Shown here piece by piece: positions 15,712-23,687 of a stretch of 64,000 nt of DNA (position 1 is its first letter; each line of letters opens with the position of its first letter). The position numbers were made by a program, and so were the translations under genes. The notes under the pieces were generated by a model. It made no database searches and had not been told where the DNA came from. It saw nothing but the letters and a program-made list of their open reading frames with translations. Source of the DNA: JAJXWB01 sp965246795 (lineage in GTDB: Bacteria > Pseudomonadota > Alphaproteobacteria > Rhizobiales > Beijerinckiaceae); assembly GCA_965246795.1 (NCBI GenBank), contig CBDFFN010000014.1, forward strand, positions 1-64,000, given 5' to 3'.

Positions 15712-15789
15712 GGTTGCTAACGTTAAGCAACCACAAGTAACGTTGGGTCAGATCAAAGTAATCGACGATTTTATTACGTTACGCAACGT
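15712..15789 (-). promoter_or_regulatory. AT-rich adhesin upstream region with AACGTT palindromes
   Basis: About 80-160 bp before the adhesin start the DNA turns AT-rich and holds two palindromes. The first is GGTTGCT-AACGTTA-AGCAACC (15712-15732), with exact 7-bp arms. The second is ACGTT-ACGC-AACGT (15776-15789), flanked by TTAC/GTAA. A further AACGTT lies at 15739-15744. Repeated dyads of one core look like operators for a dimeric regulator of the adhesin. I see no confident -35/-10 pair. Confidence 0.5.
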
Positions 15790-15899
15790 GAGTAATATTG
15801 ACGTGAATATGATGGCGTCGATGAGCTTACAAGGGCGGGCGCGCGTTAGTATTTCGCTCGCCGCGTGTTCGGCGAAAGCTGCAACCGTCGCAGGATAAG

Positions 15900-17504
15900 C
15901 TACCGCGCTGCTGCTGCGCTCGCGAAGGACATCGGACGCCCGGCGTTCATCGCAGCACGCGAAAATGTCGTCTTCTCGCGACGCCGTTCGACGGACGACG
16001 GGATTTTCAGGCTTTCGCGATACTTCGCAACCGTGCGACGCGCGATGTCGATATTGGCTTCGCGCAGACGTCCGACGATCGCGTCGTCAGACAACACGCT
16101 TTCCGCCGCCTCACCCTCGATGAGCTGCTTGATGCGATGGCGCACCGCTTCCGCGGAATGCGCCTCGCTGCCGTATTGCGCAGAAATCGCGGCGGAGAAG
16201 AAGAACTTCATCTCGAACAATCCACGCGGGGTGGCCATGTATTTATTCGACGTCACACGCGACACGGTCGACTCGTGCATGCCGATGGCATCCGCGATGG
16301 CGCGCAGGTTCAGCGGCCGCAGATGCTGCACGCCATGCACGAAGAAGCCGTCCTGCTGGCGCACGATTTCCGATCCGACCTTGAGAATCGTGCGTGCGCG
16401 CTGCTCGAGACTTTTGGTCAGCCAGTTGGCATTCTGCAGGCAGTTGGTGATGAAGCTCTTGTCGGTGTCGCTCCCGTTCTTGCCGACCGTCGTCGCAAAG
16501 GTTTGATTGACGAGAACGCGCGGCAAAACGTCGGTGTTAAGCTCCACAAGCCAGCTTCCGTCGGCGGCGGCCCGCACGACGACATCCGGCACTACCGGCT
16601 GCACGGTCTCGTCGCCGAAGGCGCGACCTGGTTTCGGATCGAGTCGACGCACCTCTGCGACCATGTCGGCAAGGTCTTCGTCGTCGACATCGCAAAGCCG
16701 GCGCAGCGCTGCGAATTCGCGCCGCGCAAGCAGCGGCAGGTTGGCGATCAGCGCCGCCATCGCGGGATCGAAGCGGTTCTGCTCGCGCAACTGGATGGCG
16801 AGACATTCCGCGAGGTCGCGTGCGCCGACGCCGGCGGGGTCGAGCGTCTGCACCGAAGACAGCACGCGCTCTGCGCGCGTCTCGTCGACGGCGAGTCTGC
16901 TGGCAATCTCGGCAAGTGCTTCGCGGAAATAGCCGGCCTCGTCGATGCCATCGATGATGGCCTGGCCGATCATGCGATCGACGGGGTCTGTGCAGGCGAC
17001 CGTAAATTGCGTCGCAAGATGATCGCGCAGCGACACTTTCGTCGCGACATAGGCTTCGAGATTGGGCGCCTCGCCGTCGATGCCGCCACCACCGCCGCCG
17101 GCGGCCGGTGCGCCCGACCACGCGGTGTCCGAGAGACCCTGGTCGTCGCGGACAGCGGTCGTTGCCGGCGCGGGCGTGCCCGAATCGAAAGCATTTTCGA
17201 CGTCCGTGCCTAGATCGCGGGCAAGCGTTTCGGCATCGGTGGCGAGCCGGTCGCTCGGCCAGTCGGCGTCCGTTAGTGCGTCGCGCGCCTCGCGGGCATC
17301 GTTAAAGCGGTCGATCGCCGCCTCGGCGTCGATGACAACGGGTTCTTCGGAGCGTTCGAGGAGGGGATTGCGGTCCAGTTCTTCCTGGACGAAGGCTGCG
17401 AGTTCGACGTGGGAGAATTGAAGAAGACGGATCGCCTGCAGAAGCTGCGGCGTCATGACGAGGGCCTGGCCCTGACGCATGACAAGGCGAGTGGAAAGAG
17501 CCAT
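15900..17504 (-). CDS. rpoN: RNA polymerase sigma-54 factor
   Basis: A 534-residue RpoN. The N-terminal activator-interacting region I (LVMRQGQALVMTPQLLQAIRLLQ, Gln/Leu-rich) is followed by an acidic region II, the core-binding domain, the HTH region (HESTVSRVTSNKYMATPRG) and the RpoN box (IARRTVAKYRESLKIPSS) that reads the -24 element. ATG 17504 gives the normal MALSTRL start. Sigma-54 directs nitrogen, motility and other activator-dependent promoters. It follows lptB as in other alphaproteobacteria, but hpf and ptsN, which usually come next, are absent and the adhesin gene is there instead. Confidence 0.97.
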   Translation of the reverse strand: MALSTRLVMRQGQALVMTPQLLQAIRLLQFSHVELAAFVQEELDRNPLLERSEEPVVIDAEAAIDRFNDAREARDALTDADWPSDRLATDAETLARDLGTDVENAFDSGTPAPATTAVRDDQGLSDTAWSGAPAAGGGGGGIDGEAPNLEAYVATKVSLRDHLATQFTVACTDPVDRMIGQAIIDGIDEAGYFREALAEIASRLAVDETRAERVLSSVQTLDPAGVGARDLAECLAIQLREQNRFDPAMAALIANLPLLARREFAALRRLCDVDDEDLADMVAEVRRLDPKPGRAFGDETVQPVVPDVVVRAAADGSWLVELNTDVLPRVLVNQTFATTVGKNGSDTDKSFITNCLQNANWLTKSLEQRARTILKVGSEIVRQQDGFFVHGVQHLRPLNLRAIADAIGMHESTVSRVTSNKYMATPRGLFEMKFFFSAAISAQYGSEAHSAEAVRHRIKQLIEGEAAESVLSDDAIVGRLREANIDIARRTVAKYRESLKIPSSVERRREKTTFSRAAMNAGRPMSFASAAAAR

Positions 17505-17694
17505 CAACACACCCGGTTACGAATACGCAAACCGGATCAAACTACGCCAGAGTGCGTTCGGCCCGGTTCTTGCATCGAACTTACCGGGTTCTGCGGCAAA
17601 AGCTATGGCCTTTATGCCGCATCGCACCGTGAAGTTAACGCGATGCGGTCCCAGCGCACAGGTGAGCGTTCGGACAGGGTGAACGAACCACCGT

Positions 17695-18621
17695 CTACAT
17701 CCGGAAATCTTCGCCGAGATAAAACCGCCGTACGTTCGGGTCCGCTATCACATCCGCGGGCGCGCCTTCGGTTAGAATGTGACCGCCATGCACGATGTAG
17801 GCGCGGTCCGTCATGCCGAGTGTCTCGCGCACGCTGTGGTCGGTGATAAGCACACCGATCCCGCGGTTCTTCAGGTGCCGCACGAGATCCTGAATGTCGG
17901 CGACGGCGATCGGGTCGATGCCGGCGAACGGCTCGTCGAGCAGCATGAAATTCGGGTGTCCGGCGAGCGCGCGCGCGATCTCGCAGCGGCGGCGCTCGCC
18001 GCCCGACAACGCGACAGCGGGCGTCTTACGCAGCCGGGTCATGTCGAATTCGTCGAGCAGCGCGTCGAGTTCGGCGGCGCGCTTGTCGGGATCGGGCTCG
18101 CTGATCTCGAGCACTGCGCGGATATTGTCTTCCACACTGAGCCCGCGAAAGATCGAGGGCTCCTGCGGCAGGTAACCGATGCCGAGGCGAGCGCGGCGAT
18201 ACATCGGCAGACCCGTTACGTCGTGGCCGTCGAGCACGATGAAGCCGGAATCGGGCCGGATGAGCCCGGTGATCATGTAGAATAGAGTCGTCTTGCCCGC
18301 GCCGTTCGGGCCGAGAAGCCCGACGACCTCACCGCGCTTCAAGTAGAGGCTGACGTTCTCGATGACACGCCGGCCTTTGTAGTTCTTCTGCAAGTGATAG
18401 ACGCCGAGCGTATCGCTGGGGGGCGGCTCGCCGTCCGGGCCGAACGCGATCTGCGGCGCCGGTGGGAGCGGTTCGGCGGGAAGCGGCGTTGGCGCGGTAT
18501 CGCCGGGCGTCGCCATAGGCCAACGAACTGGCAGCAGGCCGCGAAGCCGTCGCGCCATGCGCTCGACCGCCTTCAGCCCGGCGGAAAAGTCCGGGACGGC
18601 CAAAACAGGAAGAACGGACAC
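17695..18621 (-). CDS. lptB: LPS export ABC transporter ATP-binding protein LptB (N-terminally extended)
   Basis: A 308-residue ABC ATPase that powers LptFG to extract lipopolysaccharide from the inner membrane. Walker A GPNGAGKTT lies at 104-112, followed by the Q-loop (GIGYLPQEPSIFRGL), signature ALSGGERRRCEIARAL and Walker B FMLLDEPFAGID, then the H-loop ITDHSV. The IGYLPQE and DPIAVADIQ segments are typical of LptB. About 70 residues precede the ATPase fold, Pro-rich with a basic patch; LptB is normally near 240 residues. An internal ATG (Met36) would shorten this. The order lptC-lptA-lptB-rpoN supports the name. Confidence 0.95.
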   Translation of the reverse strand: MSVLPVLAVPDFSAGLKAVERMARRLRGLLPVRWPMATPGDTAPTPLPAEPLPPAPQIAFGPDGEPPPSDTLGVYHLQKNYKGRRVIENVSLYLKRGEVVGLLGPNGAGKTTLFYMITGLIRPDSGFIVLDGHDVTGLPMYRRARLGIGYLPQEPSIFRGLSVEDNIRAVLEISEPDPDKRAAELDALLDEFDMTRLRKTPAVALSGGERRRCEIARALAGHPNFMLLDEPFAGIDPIAVADIQDLVRHLKNRGIGVLITDHSVRETLGMTDRAYIVHGGHILTEGAPADVIADPNVRRFYLGEDFRM

Positions 18622-18695
18622 GTTTCCGCGCGATCCCCAAACGATCCGGATTCGCTAGCGCGCGCCGGTGCCGCGCGCAATCACCTGTAAGGCTA

Positions 18696-19319
18696 TCACG
18701 GGCGGCTGGCGACCGGCTGTTCGACGCGTTTTGGCGTCGGCGTAGATTTGGGTTTAGGCGTGGGCCGCACGTCCGTCGGTCCGCTTTCGGCGGTCGTTTT
18801 GGCCAGGGCAGGCTCCTTCGTCGAATCTTTCGGCGTGAAAACGCTTTTCACGCGACCGCCCTTGCCGCCCGCGTCGACGAGCGCCGTGGAATTCGTCAGG
18901 TCATAGATCAGCTTGTCGCCCTGCGTGACGTCGGTGCCCTCGGTCAGTGTGACGTTGCCGAGCAGGTACCATTTGTTCTCGACCTTGTCGTAAAGGCCGG
19001 TATCGCCGATGCCGATCTTGCCGTTTTGCACGACCGTAACCGGGCCTTTCATCTCGATGCGGCGCACCTGTTTGTCGCCGCCGCCGCCCGCCTTATCGAG
19101 ATAGATCGTCATGATGGCGCCCTTCACTTTCGTGGGGCCCTGCGTCGCGATCACATCGCCGGAATAGACGAGCTTGCCGTCCTTCTCGAGGTAATCGAGT
19201 TTCGCCGCGTCGATCGTGTAGGGGTCCTTCGCGCCGGCGCCCGGCAGAATGCCGGAACCGGCAGCGCAAGCCGTTGCGGCCGACAGAAGCAGCGCTGCGA
19301 TCGTACCGAGCGCACGCAT
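18696..19319 (-). CDS. lptA: LPS transport periplasmic protein LptA
   Basis: A 207-residue periplasmic LptA/OstA-N protein with a signal peptide (residues 1-20, ending TACAAG). The beta-jellyroll region is seen in DYLEKDGKLVYSGDVIATQG and VENKWYLLGNVTLTEGTDVTQGDKLIYDL, the latter being the most conserved LptA stretch. It bridges LptC and LptD to carry LPS across the periplasm. The C-terminal 45 residues are Lys/Pro/Thr-rich and disordered. The ATG 19319 shares its A with the lptC stop (TGATG), so translation is coupled. A TTG one codon upstream is also possible. Confidence 0.93.
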   Translation of the reverse strand: MRALGTIAALLLSAATACAAGSGILPGAGAKDPYTIDAAKLDYLEKDGKLVYSGDVIATQGPTKVKGAIMTIYLDKAGGGGDKQVRRIEMKGPVTVVQNGKIGIGDTGLYDKVENKWYLLGNVTLTEGTDVTQGDKLIYDLTNSTALVDAGGKGGRVKSVFTPKDSTKEPALAKTTAESGPTDVRPTPKPKSTPTPKRVEQPVASRP

Positions 19320-20125
19320 CAACGCTTGGCTCCTTCGTCGGCAGCATCATCCGCGCTCGTGAACACGGAGCGCACATTGCCGGTGAAGGCGACGATGTTC
19401 TTCTCGTCGGAGAAATTCACGGCATCGGCCTCGATGCGGCCGCTTGGGATCGTCACCACGGACGGACGGTCCGATGTGATCTGGCCACCGCGCATATCCA
19501 TCACGGCGCTCTCGAAGCGCATGTCGTAATGACCTTCGTTGAAGAAGCGCACCGCACCGGCGAGATCGAGCCGCTCGGCATCGGTGTCATAACGGCCGGT
19601 CTGCGACGTGATGCGGGTCGTCGATCCGTCCGCCTGGCCGAGCCGCAGATCGACGCCGGTCAGATCGAGCTTCGAGGGCACTTTCGTGTCCTGCGTCGCC
19701 GTCGAGGCTTTCACCTCGTAGGCATTGCCGTCGCGCCGCACGCCCGAAAGTTTCGGGTCGTTCATCGTGACCTTCGTGCCGCTGATACCGACGCTGCCGA
19801 CCGACAGACCGTTCTTCAGCCGGTGCAGTGGGTCGAAGACCAGCACGAAACTGACGAGGCCGACGGCCGAGGTGCAAACGACGATGATTGCGCGGCGCAG
19901 GAAGCGAACACGCTGCGAATGCCGGCCCGCATCCGCAAAGGCGGCCGGCCGTACGGTCCCGATCGCGCCAAGCGCCGAACGACCGGAAGCCGGCTCCGCA
20001 GCCAATTGGACAGGCGGCGCGGCATCCGTAAACGCGCCAAGCGCCGCAGCGGCGCTGCTGCGGGGTGGGCCGATATCGGCAGGGGCAAAGGCGGAGGTCA
20101 GGGAACTCACGACAGTGGCAGACAC
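19319..20125 (-). CDS. lptC: LPS export protein LptC
   Basis: A bitopic LptC of about 268 residues from GTG 20125 (a TTG sits one codon earlier). An N-terminal cytoplasmic tail of about 75 Ala/Pro-rich residues precedes a single membrane segment (AIIVVCTSAVGLVSFVLVF). The periplasmic beta-jellyroll then includes MNDPKLSGVRRDGNAYEV and TGRYDTDAERLDLAGAVRF. LptC receives LPS from LptBFG and hands it to LptA. It is the first gene of the lptC-lptA-lptB run; rnd ends about 50 bp upstream-adjacent on the same strand. Confidence 0.9.
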   Translation of the reverse strand: MSATVVSSLTSAFAPADIGPPRSSAAAALGAFTDAAPPVQLAAEPASGRSALGAIGTVRPAAFADAGRHSQRVRFLRRAIIVVCTSAVGLVSFVLVFDPLHRLKNGLSVGSVGISGTKVTMNDPKLSGVRRDGNAYEVKASTATQDTKVPSKLDLTGVDLRLGQADGSTTRITSQTGRYDTDAERLDLAGAVRFFNEGHYDMRFESAVMDMRGGQITSDRPSVVTIPSGRIEADAVNFSDEKNIVAFTGNVRSVFTSADDAADEGAKR

Positions 20126-20177
20126 CAAGGTGCGGTGGCGAAGTTATGGCGCGAAGAACTTACCTTTTTGAACGCTT

Positions 20178-20792
20178 TTACTCGTGAGAGAAAATGTCCT
20201 TGTCCGGCCAGCCCGCAAGATCGAGCGCCACACGGGCCGGCAGAAAGTCGAAACAGCTTTGCGCCAGCGCGCTGCGCCCCTCGCGCGCGAGCATTCGGTC
20301 GAGTTTCTCACGCACGGTATGGAGATAGAGAACGTCCGAGGCGGCATAGGCCTGCTGAGCGTCCGTGAGTATGTCCGCGCCCCAGTCCGAGGACTGCTGC
20401 TGCTTCGAAATTTCCGTGCCGGTCAGCTCCCGCACAAGGTCCTTGAGGCCGTGCCGGTCGGTGTAGGTGCGCGCGAGTTTCGAACCGATTTTCGTGCAGT
20501 AGATGGGCTTCGTGTCGACGCCAAACGTCTTCTTCAGGATGCCGACGTCGAAGCGCGCGAAATGGAACAGCTTCGTCACGCCGGGGTCAGCGAGGAGCCG
20601 CTCGAGATTTGGTGCGCGCGTCTGGCCCGCCGCGATCTGGACGAGGTCGGCCGTGCCGTCGCCGGTCGAGAGCTGCACGAGGCAGAGCCGGTCGCGCCAG
20701 GGATTGAGCCCGAGAGTCTCGGTGTCGATCGCGACGGACGCGCCGGCCTGGTAGCCGTCGGGCAGGTCGCCTTTGTGGAGTCGGATGGTCAT
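20178..20792 (-). CDS. rnd: Ribonuclease D, short form (3'-5' exonuclease domain only)
   Basis: A 204-residue DEDDy exonuclease from ATG 20792. The motif I acids are in AIDTETLGLNPWRDRL, motif II in LFHFARFDVGIL and motif III in AYAASDVLYLHTV. The HRDC domains of the E. coli enzyme are absent, as is normal for alphaproteobacterial short RNase D. It trims the 3' ends of tRNA and other small RNAs. It shares the strand of the lpt genes and is divergent from the secreted HSL-type hydrolase across a 129-bp gap. Confidence 0.92.
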   Translation of the reverse strand: MTIRLHKGDLPDGYQAGASVAIDTETLGLNPWRDRLCLVQLSTGDGTADLVQIAAGQTRAPNLERLLADPGVTKLFHFARFDVGILKKTFGVDTKPIYCTKIGSKLARTYTDRHGLKDLVRELTGTEISKQQQSSDWGADILTDAQQAYAASDVLYLHTVREKLDRMLAREGRSALAQSCFDFLPARVALDLAGWPDKDIFSHE

Positions 20793-20921
20793 GCCTCTGG
20801 GTATGGCGTGCCACCGTCCGGAGTGCCAGCGCCTTCCGCGAATTGCCTCCAGCCACAAGGCCATGCTGGAACGGAACAAGGATGCCCGCGTTCGGTCCCG
20901 GTCTTCGCGATCGGAACAAAA

Positions 20922-22046
20922 ATGCCAAGATTCACAAAGGTTTATTCGTTTGCTCTGTTGGCAGGCGTGTCGCTGTCGGCAATGGCTGTCGCACAGACGC
21001 CGGGCGCGCCGGCGACCACGAAGGACAAGGTCGACGCGGCAATCGCCACCGTGACGCTCGACCCGATGAAGAACGTCGATGCCGACCTGAAACACGTCCT
21101 CGACAAGGTGAAGGATCTTGGCTTCAAACCAATCGAGAAGCTGTCGCCGCAGGAGGCGCGTGCGCAACCGACGCCAGCCGATGCGGTGAAGGCACTCCTG
21201 AAGGATGCCGGCAAGTCCACGGCGCCCGATCCGTCCGTGACCGTGAAAGACGTGAAATATTCGGGCGCGAATGGCGAACTCGGCACGCGCATCTACGTGC
21301 CCGCCGGTGCCGTGCCCAATGCGGCGCCGGTCGTGCTCTATTTCCACGGTGGCGGCTGGGTCATCGCAGGGCTCGATGCCTACGATGCGTCGCCGCATGC
21401 GCTGGCGAAGGCGCTCGGCGCGATCGTCGTCTCCGCCGATTACAGCTATGCGCCCGAAAAGAAATTCCTGGCCGCGCATGACGATGCCGTCGCAGCGTAC
21501 AAGTGGGTGCTCGCGAACGCGAAGGAGTGGGGTGGCGATCCCACGAAGATTGCGCTTGTCGGCGAAAGCGCCGGCGGCAATCTCGCCATCGATACGGCGA
21601 TCGCTGCGCGCGATGCGAAGTTGCAAAGACCGGTCGCGCAGGTGCTCGTCTATCCTGTCGCTGGCGTAAACACCGAGACGGACAGTTACAAGGAAAACGC
21701 TAGCGCCAAGCCTCTGAACAAGGACATGATGTTCTGGTTTTTCGACAAGGTGCTGAAGTCGGAAGCCGATAAGAACGATCCGCGGCTCGACATTATCGGC
21801 AAGGCCGACGTGAAGGATCTGCCGCCGACGACGATCATCAATGCGCAGATCGATCCGCTGCGCTCAGACGGCGAGTTGTTGGCCGACAAGCTGAAGAAGG
21901 CAGGCGTGCCGGCGGAGCAGAAGACTTACCCCGGCATGACGCACGAGTTCTTCGGCATGGGTGCGGTTGTCGCGAAAGCGAAGGAGGCCGAGGACTATGC
22001 GGTCTCGCGATTGAAGAGCGCGTTTTCATCCAGTCCGATGAAGTAA
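20922..22046 (+). CDS. Exported alpha/beta hydrolase (hormone-sensitive lipase family)
   Basis: A 374-residue protein from ATG 20922 with a signal peptide (residues 1-25, ending AMAVAQ). The HSL-family oxyanion motif HGGGW is at 142-146, the nucleophile Ser216 in GESAGG, and the late His in MTHEFFGMG. Asp of the triad is likely in AQIDPLRSDGE. Between signal and hydrolase domain is a helical linker of about 85 residues. The family cleaves short-chain esters; periplasmic location is inferred. A longer in-frame extension upstream is the antisense of rnd and is not part of the gene. Confidence 0.9.
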   Translation: MPRFTKVYSFALLAGVSLSAMAVAQTPGAPATTKDKVDAAIATVTLDPMKNVDADLKHVLDKVKDLGFKPIEKLSPQEARAQPTPADAVKALLKDAGKSTAPDPSVTVKDVKYSGANGELGTRIYVPAGAVPNAAPVVLYFHGGGWVIAGLDAYDASPHALAKALGAIVVSADYSYAPEKKFLAAHDDAVAAYKWVLANAKEWGGDPTKIALVGESAGGNLAIDTAIAARDAKLQRPVAQVLVYPVAGVNTETDSYKENASAKPLNKDMMFWFFDKVLKSEADKNDPRLDIIGKADVKDLPPTTIINAQIDPLRSDGELLADKLKKAGVPAEQKTYPGMTHEFFGMGAVVAKAKEAEDYAVSRLKSAFSSSPMK

Positions 22047-22101
22047 TCGCGAGTCGCATCCGAAACGACGGCCCGCTTCGGCGGTCCGTTTTCGTATCTG
22101 G

Positions 22102-22785
22102 TTAGGGCGCCCGCAAACACGCCCGCGCGAGACGCTGAAACGCGCGCGCGCGATGCGACAGAGCCCGCGAGCCATAGGCAGGCACGCCGTGCTTCTCCTC
22201 TGCGCCCATCTCGCCAAACGTGCGCGTGTGGCCGTCGGGCAAAAAACACGGGTCGTAACCGAACCCCGCCGCCCCACGCGGCGGAAACACCAGCACGCCG
22301 TCGACGCGATCCTCGAACGTTTCGACGTGACCGTCGGGCCAGGCGAGCGCGAGCGCGGATACGAACCACGCGCGCCAGGGTTCCGCTGCCCCGCTGGCCT
22401 CGGCTTCACGCCGCACGCGCTCCATCGCAGCGGAGAACTCCTTCGCTTCGCCCGCCCAACGCGCCGAATAGATGCCGGGCGCACCGCGGAGAACTTCGAC
22501 GCAAAGCCCGGAATCGTCGGCAAAGGCCGGTTGCTGCGTTGCCTCGACGGAGGCGCGCGCCTTGATCAGCGCATTTGCGATGAACGTGTCGCCGGTCTCG
22601 TCCGGTTCCGGCAGACCGAGTTCGCCGGCCGATGTCGCTGCAATACCGTAGGGCGCGAGCAGCTCGCGCATCTCACGCAACTTGCCGGGATTATGCGTGG
22701 CGATAACGACCTTGTCTTCGAGACGGCGCGGCACATGGTTGAGCATGTCGTCGTTCGCCAAACCGGCTCCACTTTGGCGGGACAT
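22102..22785 (-). CDS. rdgB: RdgB/HAM1 non-canonical purine NTP pyrophosphatase
   Basis: A 227-residue house-cleaning enzyme that hydrolyses dITP and XTP to keep deaminated purines out of DNA. The signature segments THNPGKLREMRELL, ADDSGLCVEVL, GIYSARWAG, FGYDPCFLP and the C-terminal SHRARAFQRL are all present. ATG 22785 lies 3 bp after the rph stop; Met14 is another possible start. The rph-rdgB pairing is common in Rhizobiales and supports co-transcription. Confidence 0.96.
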   Translation of the reverse strand: MSRQSGAGLANDDMLNHVPRRLEDKVVIATHNPGKLREMRELLAPYGIAATSAGELGLPEPDETGDTFIANALIKARASVEATQQPAFADDSGLCVEVLRGAPGIYSARWAGEAKEFSAAMERVRREAEASGAAEPWRAWFVSALALAWPDGHVETFEDRVDGVLVFPPRGAAGFGYDPCFLPDGHTRTFGEMGAEEKHGVPAYGSRALSHRARAFQRLARACLRAP

Positions 22786-22788
22786 GCT

Positions 22789-23502
22789 CTACGCCACCGC
22801 CGCCTTCTGCAATTCGATCAACTCGCCGACACCCTTGCGCGCGAGCGCAAGCATCGCATGCAGGTCCGCATCGCTGAACGGCGTCGTTTCCGCCGTCATC
22901 TGCACTTCCACGAGACCGCCCGATCCCGTCATGACAAAATTCGCATCGGTCTCGGCGGCAGAATCTTCGTCGTAGTCGAGATCGAGCACCGGCGTGCCGT
23001 TGTAAACGCCGCAAGACACCGCCGCGACATGCTCGCGCAAAGGCCGCTCCTTGATCATCGAGCGGCCGTGCATCCATTCGAGACAATCGCGCAAGGCGAC
23101 CCATGCGCCGGTGATCGACGCGGTGCGCGTGCCGCCATCGGCCTGCAGCACGTCGCAGTCGAGCGAAATCTGCCGCTCGCCGAGCGCCTTCAGATTCGTC
23201 ACCGCGCGCAGCGAGCGCCCGATAAGGCGCTGGATTTCCTGCGTGCGGCCGGATGGTTTGCCGGACGTCACTTCACGCCGTGTGCGTGTGTGCGTTGCAC
23301 GCGGGAGCATGGCGTATTCCGCGGTCACCCAGCCGCGTCCCTGTCCGCGCAGCCACGGCGGCGGCTTGTCTTCGAGCGACGCGGTGCACAGCACATGCGT
23401 GTTGCCGAACTTCACGAGGCACGAGCCCTCGGCGTAGCGCGCGACATTGCGTTCGAGCGTGACAGGGCGAAGCGCATCGGGCGCGCGTTTGGAGGGGCGC
23501 AT
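22789..23502 (-). CDS. rph: Ribonuclease PH
   Basis: A 237-residue phosphorolytic 3'-5' exoribonuclease that trims the 3' end of tRNA precursors. Characteristic stretches are MRPSKRAPDALRPVTLERN, the RNA-binding RATHTRTRREVTSGKPSGRTQEIQRLIGRSLRA region, and the phosphate/metal-binding LDLDYDEDSAAETDANFVMT. The length matches the family. It is followed at 3 bp by rdgB. Confidence 0.97.
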   Translation of the reverse strand: MRPSKRAPDALRPVTLERNVARYAEGSCLVKFGNTHVLCTASLEDKPPPWLRGQGRGWVTAEYAMLPRATHTRTRREVTSGKPSGRTQEIQRLIGRSLRAVTNLKALGERQISLDCDVLQADGGTRTASITGAWVALRDCLEWMHGRSMIKERPLREHVAAVSCGVYNGTPVLDLDYDEDSAAETDANFVMTGSGGLVEVQMTAETTPFSDADLHAMLALARKGVGELIELQKAAVA

Positions 23503-23563
23503 GGTTTTGTCTCGTTAGGAGGGTGGCGTGCTGTAGCCCTGTGGCCATGGTTGGTCCACCCGT

Positions 23564-23664
23564 CGTCATCGCGAGGAGGCGGGCTAAGCCGCCGACGCGG
23601 CGATCCATCTCCGAATGCATATTCCGCCGGTAGATGGATTGCTTCGCTCCGGCTCGCAATGACG
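23564..23664. repeat. Palindromic intergenic repeat (CGTCATCGCGAG ... CTCGCAATGACG)
   Basis: A 101-bp inverted element between rph and hisS. The ends CGTCATCGCGAG and CTCGCAATGACG are near-exact complements, and the inner GCGATCCATCT / AGATGGATTGC pair as well. It is the mobile-looking alphaproteobacterial repeat often ending in TTGCTTCGCTCCGGCTCGCAATGACG. No coding potential. Confidence 0.85.
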
Positions 23665-23687
23665 AGCACGTCGATGCTTGCTCGGGC

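Noticed and set aside
12936..15740. Long open frames on the plus strand opposite the adhesin, rich in Pro and Ala
   Set aside because: They mirror the low-complexity head repeats; no ribosome site, no domain, and the minus frame has a full YadA architecture.
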